From assembly GCA_963733105.1 (NCBI GenBank), contig CAVTCB010000020.1, positions 62,001-126,000 on the forward strand: DNA of 64,000 nucleotides, in the 5' to 3' direction. The number at the start of each line of letters is the position of its first letter. Positions within the stretch are counted from its first letter, which is position 1. The notes under the pieces are model-generated. The model saw nothing but the letters and a program-made list of their open reading frames with translations. It was not told the origin of the DNA and searched no databases. Source of the DNA: JAFAYN01 sp963733105 (GTDB lineage Bacteria; Gemmatimonadota; Gemmatimonadetes; Longimicrobiales; Longimicrobiaceae). Shown in pieces: positions 33,571 through 42,497 of this stretch. A program made the position numbers and the translations under genes.

Positions 33571-35625
33571 ATGCCCAACCGACTCGCCCGCGAGACCAGC
33601 CCGTACCTCCTCCAGCACCGGGACAACCCGGTGGACTGGTACCCCTGGGGGCCCGAGGCCATGGAGCGGGCGCGCGCCGAGGACCGCCCCATCCTCCTGT
33701 CCGTGGGCTACTCGGCGTGCCACTGGTGCCACGTGATGGAGCACGAGTCGTTCGAGGACCCGGAGACCGCGCGGGTGATGAACGAGCACTTCGTCAACGT
33801 GAAGGTGGACCGCGAGGAGCGCCCGGACGTGGACTCCATCTACATGACCGCCGTGCAGCAGATGACCGGGCACGGCGGGTGGCCCATGACGGTGTTCCTC
33901 ACCCCGCAGGGGGTCCCCTTCTACGGGGGGACCTACTACCCGCCCGAGCCGCGGCACGGGATGCCCTCCTTCCGCCAGGTGCTCCAGGGGATCGCCGAGG
34001 CGTACCGCGACCGGCGCGAGGACGTGGAGCGGAGCGCGGCCGAGCTGCACGACCTGCTCCGGCAGCAGATGTGGGCGCGCGCCGCCGAGGCGACGCAGGA
34101 CGCCGCGCTGCTGGACCGCGCCGCGCAGGGGCTGCTGTCGCGCTTCGACGCGCGGCACGGCGGCTTCGGCGACGCGCCCAAGTTCCCGCAGCCGATGGGG
34201 GTGGAGTTCCTGCTCCGGCACTGGCGCCGCACCGGGAGCCCGGAGGCGCTGCGCGCGGTGGAGCACACGCTGCGGCGCATGGCCGCGGGGGGGATCTACG
34301 ACCACGTGGGGGGCGGCTTCCACCGCTACAGCGTGGACGCGCGCTGGCTGGTCCCCCACTTCGAGAAGATGCTGTACGACAACGCGCTCCTCGCCGCCGC
34401 GTACCTGCACGCCTGGCAGGCCACGGGGGAGGCGGGCTTCCGGCGCGTGGTGGAGGAGGTGCTGCGCTACGTGCGGCGGGAGATGCTCTCCCCGGAGGGC
34501 GCCTTCTACGCCACGCAGGACGCCGACAGCGAGGGGGAGGAGGGGAAGTTCTACGTGTGGACCCCGGCGGAGGTGGACGCGCTCCTGGGCCCCGAGGACG
34601 GCCCGCTCTTCCGCGCCTACTACGACGTGACGGAGGGCGGCAACTTCGAGGGGAGCAGCATCCTCCACGCCGACCGGGACGCCGCCGCCGTGGCGGCGGA
34701 GGCGGGGGTGGAGCCGGCGCGGCTGGAGGCGGCGCTCGCGCGAGGGCGCGAGGTGCTCTACGAGGCCCGCGCGAAGCGCGTGTGGCCCGGGCGCGACGAC
34801 AAGGTGGTGACCTCCTGGAACGCGATGATGCTGCGCTCCTTCGCCGAGGCGGCGCGGGTGCTGGGGAGCGCCGAGTACCTGGAGACGGCCGTGCGCAGCG
34901 CGGACTTCCTGCTGCGCGAGCTGCGGCGCGACGGGCGGCTGCTGCGCACCTACAAGGACGGCGCGGCCAAGATCGACGCCTTCCTGGAGGACCACGCCCT
35001 CCTGGCGGACGCGCTGGTGGCGGTGTACGAGGCCACGGGCGACCCGCGCTGGGTGCGCGAGGCGCGGGCGCTGGCGGACGCGATGCTGGAGCGCTTCTGG
35101 GAGGAGGACGAGGGGGTGTTCTACGACACCGCCTCCGACGCGGAGCCGCTGGTGGTGCGCCCCCGCGACACCTTCGACAACGCGACCCCCTCCGGCACCT
35201 CCGCCGCGGCCATGGCGCTGCTCCGCCTGGGCGCGCTCGCGGGGGAGCCCCGCTACACGCGGGTGGCGGCGCGGGTGCTGGAGAGCGCGGGCGAGCTCCC
35301 GGCGCGCATCCCCGCGGCGTTCGGGCTCCTCCTGTCGGCGCTGGACTTCCACCTGGCCACCCCGCAGGAGGTGGTGGTGGTGGGACGCCCCGGCGCGCCG
35401 GACACGGAGGCGCTGCTGGAGGTGCTGCGCCGCGGCTGGCGCCCCAGCACCGTGCTGGCCCTGCGCGACCCGGACGCCCCCGCGGAGGTGGAGTCGGAGA
35501 TCCCCCTCCTGGAGGGTCGGGGCATGCGGGACGGCCGCGCCACCGCCTACGTGTGCGAGCGCTACGCGTGCCGGCAGCCGGTGACCGATCCGATCGAGCT
35601 GGAGGCGCAGCTGAGGGGTGATTGA
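33571..35625 (+). CDS. Thioredoxin-fold DUF255 / YyaL-like protein
   Basis: 684-aa protein of the YyaL/SSP411 family. An N-terminal DUF255 thioredoxin-like domain (about 1-165) opens with NRLARETSPYLLQHRDNPVDWYPW and has the CxxC motif SACHWCHVM near residue 50 and GHGGWPMTVFLTP. The remainder is an alpha/alpha six-barrel glycosidase-like domain (APKFPQPM, GGIYDHVGGGFHRYSVD, PHFEKMLYDNALL, KVVTSWNAMMLRSF). Function is unclear; a redox-linked or sugar-epimerase-like role has been proposed for relatives. Cytoplasmic. Full-length. Transcribed alone, divergent from the kinase-RapZ gene. Confidence 0.88.
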   Translation: MPNRLARETSPYLLQHRDNPVDWYPWGPEAMERARAEDRPILLSVGYSACHWCHVMEHESFEDPETARVMNEHFVNVKVDREERPDVDSIYMTAVQQMTGHGGWPMTVFLTPQGVPFYGGTYYPPEPRHGMPSFRQVLQGIAEAYRDRREDVERSAAELHDLLRQQMWARAAEATQDAALLDRAAQGLLSRFDARHGGFGDAPKFPQPMGVEFLLRHWRRTGSPEALRAVEHTLRRMAAGGIYDHVGGGFHRYSVDARWLVPHFEKMLYDNALLAAAYLHAWQATGEAGFRRVVEEVLRYVRREMLSPEGAFYATQDADSEGEEGKFYVWTPAEVDALLGPEDGPLFRAYYDVTEGGNFEGSSILHADRDAAAVAAEAGVEPARLEAALARGREVLYEARAKRVWPGRDDKVVTSWNAMMLRSFAEAARVLGSAEYLETAVRSADFLLRELRRDGRLLRTYKDGAAKIDAFLEDHALLADALVAVYEATGDPRWVREARALADAMLERFWEEDEGVFYDTASDAEPLVVRPRDTFDNATPSGTSAAAMALLRLGALAGEPRYTRVAARVLESAGELPARIPAAFGLLLSALDFHLATPQEVVVVGRPGAPDTEALLEVLRRGWRPSTVLALRDPDAPAEVESEIPLLEGRGMRDGRATAYVCERYACRQPVTDPIELEAQLRGD

Positions 35626-35848
35626 ACAGCAGGCTTGGGCGTGCCCCCGGCTGCGCCGGGGTCGGGCTGCGGCTCCGTAAAGCACGATACAACCGTGCTT
35701 AACGGAGTCGAGCCCCGCGCAAACAGCCGCGCGGGTCTCGCCGCTTCGCGCTCGCATCCCTCACGCAGCTGCTTGCCCGACCTGTAGTTTCGTAGTTGCC
35801 GTGCTCCCCTCCCCCCTTGTGGGGGAGGGGCCGGGGGTGGGGGGTAGA
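35626..35848. repeat. Intergenic repeat mosaic
   Basis: Gene-free stretch between the YyaL-like gene and the next terminator. It contains an imperfect 12-bp hairpin at 35676-35709 (CCGTAAAGCACG against CGTGCTTAACGG) and a G/C tract hairpin (CCCCTTGTGGGGGAGGGG). The 27 bases at 35804-35830 occur exactly, in inverse orientation, at 53070-53096 inside the NRPS gene. Looks like a dispersed non-coding repeat family. Confidence 0.6.
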
Positions 35849-35879
35849 AAGGCCGGGACCTCGCCGAGATCCCGGCCTT
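35849..35879. terminator. Bidirectional terminator
   Basis: Perfect 10-bp stem AAGGCCGGGA / TCCCGGCCTT with an 11-base loop, between the YyaL-like gene (+) and the small membrane protein gene (-). Confidence 0.7.
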
Positions 35880-35972
35880 CGCCGTTCGCAGTACCCGTAT
35901 GATCCTCTCGGAGGGAGACACCAGGGCCGCTTCCGGTGGCTCCCTCCAGAGCGGCCCCGAAGCCGGAAAGCC

Positions 35973-36404
35973 TCAGTCCTGCGTGGCCTCCCGCACCCGC
36001 TTCTCCAGCTCCGACTCGCGCCCCTCCGCCTGCTCGCTCAGCCGCTTGCTCTCCGCCAGCAGCTCCGCGGCGTTGCGCGGCTCCTCACGCTCCCCGCCGG
36101 CCGACGCCGGAGCCTTCGGCGGCGGCGCCCCCGAGCCCTTCGCCCAGGACACGTCGCCGCCGCTCACCACCTGCGCCTCCGGGTGGTCCGCCGGGCGCAC
36201 GTTGCTGTAGTGCCAGCTCCCGTCCTCGCTCTTCCACTTGTACATGGTCCCGCCCTCCTCCGTCGGTGAGCCGCGGAAGGCGCCCGCCACGAATCCCTTC
36301 ACACCGGCGTAGGTGAGCATCGGACCCCCGTCCCTGACGGGGGCGAAGAAGGCCACGAGCACGCCCAGGACGAGGAGCGAAAGGACGAAGCGGAGGTTGC
36401 GCAT
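35973..36404 (-). CDS. Membrane-anchored protein, DUF4124-like
   Basis: 143 aa. One N-terminal helix (LRFVLSLLVLGVLVAFFAPV) anchors or exports it. TMYKWKSEDGSWHYSNVRPAD near residues 53-73 resembles the DUF4124 motif (YKWxDxxGxxHYSDxPP). The C-terminal part is charged and coiled (AELLAESKRLSEQAEGRESELEKRV). The DUF4337 gene lies 12 bases upstream on the same strand, suggesting co-transcription. Function unknown. Confidence 0.65.
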   Translation of the reverse strand: MRNLRFVLSLLVLGVLVAFFAPVRDGGPMLTYAGVKGFVAGAFRGSPTEEGGTMYKWKSEDGSWHYSNVRPADHPEAQVVSGGDVSWAKGSGAPPPKAPASAGGEREEPRNAAELLAESKRLSEQAEGRESELEKRVREATQD

Positions 36405-36416
36405 GGGAGGCCGGGG

Positions 36417-37058
36417 CTACAGGGGGAGGTCCACGAGGAGGAAGAAGCCGTTGATCATCAGCAGCGTCGCCAGGGAGCCGAGGACGATGGAGAAGTAGAG
36501 CACGGGGCGGGAGAGCGCCAGGATGGACACCGACCCGAGCACGATGGCGATCTGGAAGAAGATCCCCGAGTAGTCGAAGTTGGCGTCCTGCTCCCCGGCC
36601 AGCTCGCGCTGCCGCTCCCAGTCGCGCGCCTGGACGGAGAGCTGCTGCTTCCCCTCGCCGCGCAGGGAGTCGCCGGGGGCGGAGGGGTCGGGCTCGCTCT
36701 CGTAGCGCGCGGCGGTGGCCCGGTACTTCTCCACCTTCTGCCGCATGGCCTCGCGCGCCTCGGCGCTCAGGGAGCCGCCCTGCGCCAGGAGGGTGGCCTC
36801 CAGCTCGTCGGCGGCCAGGTTGTACGAGGTCTGGCGGATGTTCTTGGCCTGGTAGAAGGCCCAGGTGTCGCTGGCCTTGATGTTGGCGTGCACCATGTCC
36901 TCGGCCACGTTCCCGCCGCCCAGGGTGGCGATGGCGAGGAGGGCGGCCAGGACGGCGATCACCAGCGCGACGAACGAGCGGAAGCGGTTCTCCGCCTCGT
37001 CCTCCGCCTGCTCTTCGCGCAGCTCGCGGATGACGTCGGCGGCGTCGAGGGTCTCCAT
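36417..37058 (-). CDS. DUF4337 membrane protein
   Basis: 213 aa. An N-terminal cytoplasmic helix (ELREEQAEDEAENRFRS) is followed by helix VALVIAVLAALLAIATL. ANIKASDTWAFYQAKNIRQTSYNLAAD is the hallmark of DUF4337. A coiled region (residues 95-150) precedes two C-terminal helices (FFQIAIVLGSVSILAL and LYFSIVLGSLATLLMINGFF). The family is of unknown function. Operon with the downstream DUF4124-like gene. Confidence 0.83.
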   Translation of the reverse strand: METLDAADVIRELREEQAEDEAENRFRSFVALVIAVLAALLAIATLGGGNVAEDMVHANIKASDTWAFYQAKNIRQTSYNLAADELEATLLAQGGSLSAEAREAMRQKVEKYRATAARYESEPDPSAPGDSLRGEGKQQLSVQARDWERQRELAGEQDANFDYSGIFFQIAIVLGSVSILALSRPVLYFSIVLGSLATLLMINGFFLLVDLPL

Positions 37059-37154
37059 CGATGGAACTTGGTACGGGGTGGGACGGGGTGCGGGGGCCGG
37101 TGTGAGGCGGCAACAAGATCAACTGTTTCCCCCGGTTCCGCAAGCCGTGGGGCG

Positions 37155-37577
37155 TCAGTCGCGGAGCGCGGGGAGCGGCTCGCCGTCGGGGACGAAGCGG
37201 AGGGCCACGCCGTTGTTGCAGTAGCGCTTCCCCGTGGGCCGCGGGCCGTCGTTGAAGACGTGCCCCTGGTGCCCGCCGCACCGGGCGCAGTGGTACTCCG
37301 TGCGGGGCCAGATGGCGCTGAAGTCGCGCCGGGTCGCCAGCCGCCCCGGGAGCGGGTCCCAGAAGCTGGGCCACCCGGTCCCGCTCTCGAACTTGGTGCC
37401 CGACGAGAAGAGCGGGAGGTGGCACGCGGCGCAGACGAAGGTGCCCTCCCGCTTCTCGTCGTTCAGCGGGCTGGTGAAGGCCCGCTCGGTGGCATGGCGG
37501 AAGAGCACGTCGTACTGCTCGCGCGTCAGCAGCCGACGCCACTCGTCGCGCGGCTTCTCCAGGCGGTCGAATTCCAT
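37155..37577 (-). CDS. msrB: Peptide-methionine (R)-S-oxide reductase
   Basis: 140-aa MsrB. Two zinc CxxC pairs (CAAC near residue 49 and CARCGGHQGHVF near 97), the substrate region FESGTGWPSFWDPL, and the catalytic cysteine in RYCNNGVALRFVP near 120. Reduces methionine-R-sulfoxide in proteins with thioredoxin. No signal peptide, so cytoplasmic. ATG 37577 has GGAGG immediately upstream. Alone on its transcript. Confidence 0.93.
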   Translation of the reverse strand: MEFDRLEKPRDEWRRLLTREQYDVLFRHATERAFTSPLNDEKREGTFVCAACHLPLFSSGTKFESGTGWPSFWDPLPGRLATRRDFSAIWPRTEYHCARCGGHQGHVFNDGPRPTGKRYCNNGVALRFVPDGEPLPALRD

Positions 37578-37781
37578 GCGTCCTCCGGTGCGAAAGTCGT
37601 GGTCCGGCCGGCGTGCCGATGCAGGAACCGCGCGAGGAGCGGAAAAGAGTTCGTGTCCCGCGGCGCACCGGCGTCCGCCCCGTCCGCGCATCCCGTTCCC
37701 CGGCAGGGAGATGGCCGGCGCCGGCCGCGGGGCACTCCCGTTGCAGGCCGTCCCCCCGGACCCTGCGACCGGAGAACGGCG

Positions 37782-38777
37782 ATGAGGCGTGTGCGCGTGC
37801 TGGTGCTGCTGGTGGGAGCCGCCCTGGCGGCGTGCTCGGACGGCGGCACCACGCCTCCGGGCGGGGAGGAGGAAGGCGGCGGCGGAGGGGGCGGAGGCCA
37901 GGTGGGGCTGGGGCCGGGGGCCTCGCTCGGCGGGCGGCGCCCGTTCCCGGACGACAACCCGTGGAACCGCGACGTCTCGGGGGAGCCGGTGGACCCCAAC
38001 TCGGCGGCGCTGATCGCGAGCTGCGGCGCGGACCGCGCGCTCCACCCGGACTTCGGCACGGTGTGGAACGGGGCGCCCAACGGCATCCCGTACGTGGTGG
38101 TGTCCGGGAGCCAGGCGCGGGTCCCCGTGACCTTCGGGTACGCGGGCGAGAGCGACCCGGGCCCCTACCCCGTCCCCGCGAATGCGCCGGTGGAGGGCGG
38201 CCCCGGCGGGACCGGGGACCGGCACGTCCTGGTGGTCGACCGGGACGACTGGAAGCTGTACGAGCTGTTCGACGCGCACCCGGTGAACGGCGGGGCGAGC
38301 TGGCGGGCGGGCTCGGGAGCGGTGTTCGACCTGCGCTCCAACGCGCTGCGCCCGGCGGGGTGGACCTCGGCGGACGCGGCGGGGCTCCCCATCTTCCCCG
38401 GGCTGGTGCGCTACGACGAGGCGGTGGAGCAGAAGGCGATCCGCCACGCCCTGCGCTTCACCTGCCCGGTGACGCGCCGCGCCTACGTCCACCCCGCGCG
38501 CCACTTCGCCAGCTCGCGCACCGACCCCGACCTCCCGCCCATGGGGATGCGCGTGCGCCTCAAGGCGGGGTTCGACGTGTCCGGCTTCCCGCCCGAGGTG
38601 CAGGTGATCCTGGGCGCCATGAAGCGCTACGGGATGCTCCTGGCCGACAACGGGAGCGCCTGGTACGTCTCCGGCGCGCCGGACCCGCGGTGGAGCGACG
38701 AGAGCCTGTCCACGCTCCGCCGGCTGCGCGGGCGCGACTTCGAGGTGGTGCGGATGGGGGAGGTGGTGATGCGGTAG
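37782..38777 (+). CDS. Lipoprotein of unknown function
   Basis: 331 aa. Signal peptide VLVLLVGAALAACSDGG with lipobox AAC, then a poly-Gly linker (EEEGGGGGGGGQ). The mature domain has recognisable but unnamed motifs: PDDNPWNRDVSGEPVDPNSAALI, LHPDFGTVWNGAPNGIPYVVV, HVLVVDRDDWKLYELFDAHP, and RYGMLLADNGSAWYVSGAPD-type text near the end. Similar secreted proteins occur in other Gram-negative and actinobacterial genomes; function unknown. ATG 37782 has GGAGAACGGCG upstream. Two cysteines (SCGAD, FTCPV) may pair. Confidence 0.7.
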   Translation: MRRVRVLVLLVGAALAACSDGGTTPPGGEEEGGGGGGGGQVGLGPGASLGGRRPFPDDNPWNRDVSGEPVDPNSAALIASCGADRALHPDFGTVWNGAPNGIPYVVVSGSQARVPVTFGYAGESDPGPYPVPANAPVEGGPGGTGDRHVLVVDRDDWKLYELFDAHPVNGGASWRAGSGAVFDLRSNALRPAGWTSADAAGLPIFPGLVRYDEAVEQKAIRHALRFTCPVTRRAYVHPARHFASSRTDPDLPPMGMRVRLKAGFDVSGFPPEVQVILGAMKRYGMLLADNGSAWYVSGAPDPRWSDESLSTLRRLRGRDFEVVRMGEVVMR

Positions 38778-38990
38778 GTCAGGGGCAGACGCGCGATGCA
38801 CCGCATCCTGATGAAGACCGTCAAGCGGTGCGCTAGATGGCGACAAACGAGCCCCCGTGGCGCCTCCGGGCACCTTGCGCACCCCGCTGACGTAGCTCTA
38901 TTTGAAGATGGAGGTGAACCATTCCAGGGTGTCGAGCGCTCCATTGCGCGGAAGCACCTCCGCCGCCATTCCCCTTCCTGGAGGTGATTC

Positions 38991-39365
38991 ATGCCACGGA
39001 TCTGCGTGATCCAGATCAATGTCACGGACATGGACCGGGCGGTCGACTTCTACTCCGGGAAGCTGGGCTTCCCTGTGGCATCGCGGGAGCACTACCCCCA
39101 GATCGTCAAGCTGCAGCACGAGTCCGTTCCCCTGCTCCTCTACAAGGTGGATCGGGAGGCGCACGTCGACTACCCGGACGGAGCGCAGACGCTGATCAAC
39201 CTGGAGACCGACGACCTGCGCCGGGACCTCGAGAGCCTCCGGAGCCAGGGGGTCGACGTCATCCAGGACTCGCCCGTGGACTGTCCGGTGGGCATCTACG
39301 CAGGCATCCGCGACCCCTTCGGGAACGTCCTGGAGCTCGTGGAATACCAGCGGGACGCATCCTGA
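38991..39365 (+). CDS. VOC family (glyoxalase/bleomycin resistance-like) protein
   Basis: 124-aa vicinal-oxygen-chelate protein: two beta-alpha-beta-beta-beta modules, CVIQINVTDMDRAVDFYSGKLGFPV at the start and YAGIRDPFGNVLELVEY at the end, with the Glu metal ligand candidate in LELVEY. Substrate unknown; stand-alone copies act as isomerases, dioxygenase-like enzymes or resistance proteins. ATG 38991 follows TGGAGGTG. About 210 bases upstream contain nothing recognised. Confidence 0.85.
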   Translation: MPRICVIQINVTDMDRAVDFYSGKLGFPVASREHYPQIVKLQHESVPLLLYKVDREAHVDYPDGAQTLINLETDDLRRDLESLRSQGVDVIQDSPVDCPVGIYAGIRDPFGNVLELVEYQRDAS

Positions 39366-39434
39366 CACGCACGAGGCCCACTACGGGAAGGCGGATCTCG
39401 GCCGCTTCCCATGGTCGATGTCCGGGCACCATGG

Positions 39435-40439
39435 TCATGTCCCGTGTGCCCGCCACGCCTCCAGCAGCTCGCGCTCCCTCTCCCGCGTGATCCCCGGTCC
39501 CTTCCCGCGCTCCTCCTCCGGGCGGGCGCGGTCCCAGGCCAGCGTGTCGCGGACGGTGTCGGCCAGGGGACGGAAGGTCAGGCCGGCGGCGAGCGCCTTC
39601 TCGACCGAGACCGCGTAGGCGCCCTGCAGCTCGCCCTCCGGGGAGGGGATCCAGAAGGGGAGGTCGGAGAACGGCTTCACCTCCTGCTCCAGGAGGAAGT
39701 CGTCCGGCACCCAGGTGAGCGAGGCGTCGCTCCCACCCACCTCGCGGCAGCACTCCAGCACCTCCCCCGCGGTCACGCCGCGGAGGAGGCCGTCGGCGTT
39801 GAAGTCGCCGGTACGGCCCTCCTCCACCAGCCGCACCATCCACTCCCCCAGGTCGCGCGCGTCGATGAACTGCCACCACGCGTCGGGGCTCCCGGGGGCC
39901 AGCACCTCGCCGCCTTCCGCCACCCGGCGCGGCCAGTAGGGGAAGCGGTCCGTGTAGTCGTCCGGGCCGACGATCAGCCCCGGGCGCACCACCAGCGCCC
40001 GGTCGCCCCACACCTCCCTCACGGCGCGCTCGCACAGCACCTTGAGCCCGCCGTACGCGGACCCGCCCACCTCCTCCGTCTCCGCGTCCTCCAGCTCCGC
40101 CAGCGGCGAGCCCTCGGTGAGCGGGAGCTCCGCCGCGGAGTCGTAGACGGAGACGGTGGAGACGAAGAGGTAGAGGCCGGCGGCGTCCGCCAGCGCCTCC
40201 GCGGACGCGCGCGCCACCCGCGGCACGTACGCGGAGGTGTCCAGCACCGCGTCCCACCTCCGCCCCGCGAGCGGGGAGAGGTCCTGCTCGCGGTCGCCGT
40301 GGAGGTGCTCGGCCTCGGGGAAGATCTCCCCGCCGTGGCGGCCGCGGTGGAAGAGCGTCACCTCGTGGCCGCGGGCCAGGGCGGCCCCCACCAGGTGCCG
40401 CCCCACGAAGCGCGTGCCGCCCAGCACCAGGAGCCTCAC
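39435..40439 (-). CDS. NAD-dependent epimerase/dehydratase family protein
   Basis: 334-aa extended SDR. Rossmann motif LLVLGGTRFVGRHL at the N-terminus, FHRGRHGG as cofactor-specificity loop, catalytic-type SVYD plus YGGLKVLCE (YxxxK) near residue 130, and VRPGLIVGPDDYTDRFPYW. The sequence is closest in style to isoflavone-reductase/RNA-binding SDR-like bacterial proteins (LGGTRFVGRH). Substrate unknown. Its ATG lies four bases after the mpl stop, so it is the second gene of an mpl operon. Confidence 0.85.
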   Translation of the reverse strand: MRLLVLGGTRFVGRHLVGAALARGHEVTLFHRGRHGGEIFPEAEHLHGDREQDLSPLAGRRWDAVLDTSAYVPRVARASAEALADAAGLYLFVSTVSVYDSAAELPLTEGSPLAELEDAETEEVGGSAYGGLKVLCERAVREVWGDRALVVRPGLIVGPDDYTDRFPYWPRRVAEGGEVLAPGSPDAWWQFIDARDLGEWMVRLVEEGRTGDFNADGLLRGVTAGEVLECCREVGGSDASLTWVPDDFLLEQEVKPFSDLPFWIPSPEGELQGAYAVSVEKALAAGLTFRPLADTVRDTLAWDRARPEEERGKGPGITRERERELLEAWRAHGT

Positions 40440-40443
40440 GCCC

Positions 40444-41904
40444 TCACCCGCCGCGCGCCCGGAGCGCGTCCAGGAGCTTGCCGTGGATGCCCCCGAAGCC
40501 GCCGTTGGACATCACCAGCACCACCTCGTCGCCCGTCAGCCCGGGGACCAGGCGCTCCACGATCTCGTCCGGGGAGGGGATGAAGTCGGCCGTCTTCCCG
40601 GCGGCGCGCCAGCCGTCCACCAGCTCGTGCGGGTTCATCGCCGTGTCGGCGGTGTAGCGCTCGGGGTGGAAGAGCCCGGCCAGCACCACCTGGTCGGCGG
40701 CGTCGAAGGCGCGCGCGTAGGGCTCCTGGAATTCGCGGCGCTGGGCCGTGTAGCTGCGCGGCTCGAAGATGGCGACGACGCGGCGGCCCGCGTACTTCTG
40801 CCGCACCGCGTCGATGGTCTCGCGCACCGCCGTGGGGTGGTGGGCGAAGTCGTCGATCACCGTCACCCCCCCTGCCTCCCCGCGCACCTCCAGCCGCCGG
40901 CGCACGCTCCGGAAGGTGCGCAGCCCCTCGAGCACCCCGGCGCGGTCGGCTCCCACCGACTCCGCCGCGGCGATGGCCGCCAGGCAGTTGCGCACGTTGA
41001 ACGACCCGGCCAGCGGCGTCTCCACCGTGCCCCACGGCTCCCCGTCGTGCAGCACGTCGAAGCGCGTGGCCTCGGCCCCGAACTCCACGTTCAGCGCCGT
41101 CCAGCGCGGGTGCCCGCCCTCCCCGCCCGCGGAGGGGTCGCCGTACCCGAACGACTCCACCGGGGCGAAGGAGGCCCCCGCCAGCTCCCGCGCGATCGGC
41201 GAGTCCCACCCGGCCACCAGCGTCCCGTTCCCGGGGATCAGGTTGACGAAGCGGGAGAAGGCGAAGCGGTACGCCTGCTCGTCGCGGTAGATGTCGGCGT
41301 GGTCGAACTCCACGTTGTTGACGATGGCCGTGTCCGGGAGGTAGTGCCACATCTTCGGCCCCTTGTCGAAGTAGGCCGTGTCGTACTCGTCCGCCTCCAC
41401 CACGAAGTAGCGCGAGCCGGTGAGCCGGAAGGAGACGCCGAAGTTCTCCGCCACCCCGCCGATCAGGAACGACGGGTTGAGCCCCGCCGACTCCAGCACC
41501 CAGGCCAGGATGGAGGTGGTGGTGGTCTTCCCGTGCGTCCCCGCCACCGCCAGCGAGTGCCGCCCCCGGAGGAACTCCTCCTTCACCGTGACGGCGGCCG
41601 AGGTGTAGGGGATCTTCCCGTTGAGCACCGCCTCCAGCTCCGGGTTGCCGCGCGAGATGGCGTTCCCCACCACCACCACGTCCGGCCGGGGCTCCAGGTT
41701 CTCCGGGGAGTACCCCTCGCGGTAGGGGATGCCCAGCTCCTGGAGCTGGGTGGACATGGGCGGGTAGACGTTCTCGTCCGAGCCGGTCACCGTGTGCCCG
41801 GCCGCCTTGAGCAGGCCGGCGAGCGACCCCATGGCCGTGCCCCCGATCCCGATGAGGTGGTAGTGCCGCGGCGCGCCTGCCCGCGGCTCGGTTCTTGAAT
41901 CCAT
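40444..41904 (-). CDS. mpl: UDP-MurNAc:L-Ala-gamma-D-Glu-meso-DAP ligase
   Basis: 486-aa Mur ligase of the Mpl type, which re-attaches recycled murein tripeptide to UDP-MurNAc. N-terminal HLIGIGGTAMGSLAGLL, substrate SDENVYPPMS, ATP loop AGTHGKTTTTS near residue 123, VVEADEYDTAYFDKGPK, FDHADIYRD, and the C-terminal VIDDFAHHPTAVRETI and FEPRSYTAQRREFQ motifs; DEYDTAYFDKGPK separates Mpl from MurC. Cytoplasmic. Together with the MurU/AmgK-like genes 7-10 kb away it points to an active wall-recycling pathway. ATG 41904 is preceded by GGGGAGG. Confidence 0.9.
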   Translation of the reverse strand: MDSRTEPRAGAPRHYHLIGIGGTAMGSLAGLLKAAGHTVTGSDENVYPPMSTQLQELGIPYREGYSPENLEPRPDVVVVGNAISRGNPELEAVLNGKIPYTSAAVTVKEEFLRGRHSLAVAGTHGKTTTTSILAWVLESAGLNPSFLIGGVAENFGVSFRLTGSRYFVVEADEYDTAYFDKGPKMWHYLPDTAIVNNVEFDHADIYRDEQAYRFAFSRFVNLIPGNGTLVAGWDSPIARELAGASFAPVESFGYGDPSAGGEGGHPRWTALNVEFGAEATRFDVLHDGEPWGTVETPLAGSFNVRNCLAAIAAAESVGADRAGVLEGLRTFRSVRRRLEVRGEAGGVTVIDDFAHHPTAVRETIDAVRQKYAGRRVVAIFEPRSYTAQRREFQEPYARAFDAADQVVLAGLFHPERYTADTAMNPHELVDGWRAAGKTADFIPSPDEIVERLVPGLTGDEVVLVMSNGGFGGIHGKLLDALRARGG

Positions 41905-42025
41905 GCGCCTCCCCGTTCGTCTGCTGGGATACCCCGCGAAGCCCCGTGCCGTCCGTCGGCTTCGTTCGTATATTGGGGCCCCTGCACGATCCGGGCAAAC
42001 CGTTCTCCAAACCAGGAAGGGCCCC

Positions 42026-42493
42026 ATGAAAGCAGCACCCCTGATCGCCGTGGCCGCGCTCGCGGCGTCGCTCTCCGCCTGCATGGAGGACGATCCGGTC
42101 GGAGCCGACTGCGACGACTTCACCAACACGCAGTCCGCCCGCAACGGCGACACCATCACCCTCTCCACCGGGCTCCGCTACGTCGAGACCTCGGTGGGCG
42201 CGGGGCTGGCCGCCCGCTCGTGCAACGGCGTGGCCGTCAGCTACGTGGGGATGCTCACCAACGGGACGCGGTTCGACAGCGCCAGCTTCCAGTTCACCCC
42301 CGGGCTGGGCGAGCTGATCCCCGGCTTCGAGCAGGGCGTGGTCGGGATGCAGGTGGGCGGCCGGCGGCGGGTCATCATCCCCCCGGCGCTCGGGTACGGC
42401 GCGGAACCCCGCTACAACCAGCAGGGCCAGCTGGTGATCCCCGGCAACTCCACGCTGGTGTTCGACCTGACGCTGAACGGCGTCCAGCAGTAG
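42026..42493 (+). CDS. FKBP-type peptidyl-prolyl cis-trans isomerase, lipoprotein
   Basis: 155 aa. Signal with lipobox-like ASLSACMEDD (Cys about residue 19). FKBP domain: LRYVETSVGAG, VSYVGMLTNGTRFDS, PGFEQGVVGMQVGGRRRVIIPPALGYG and VFDLTLNGVQ at the end. Expected periplasmic protein-folding helper. ATG 42026 is preceded by AGGAAGG at 42014-42020. A TATATT at about 41969 may be the -10. The arfB gene follows four bases after its stop. Confidence 0.9.
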   Translation: MKAAPLIAVAALAASLSACMEDDPVGADCDDFTNTQSARNGDTITLSTGLRYVETSVGAGLAARSCNGVAVSYVGMLTNGTRFDSASFQFTPGLGELIPGFEQGVVGMQVGGRRRVIIPPALGYGAEPRYNQQGQLVIPGNSTLVFDLTLNGVQQ

Positions 42494-42497
42494 CCGC

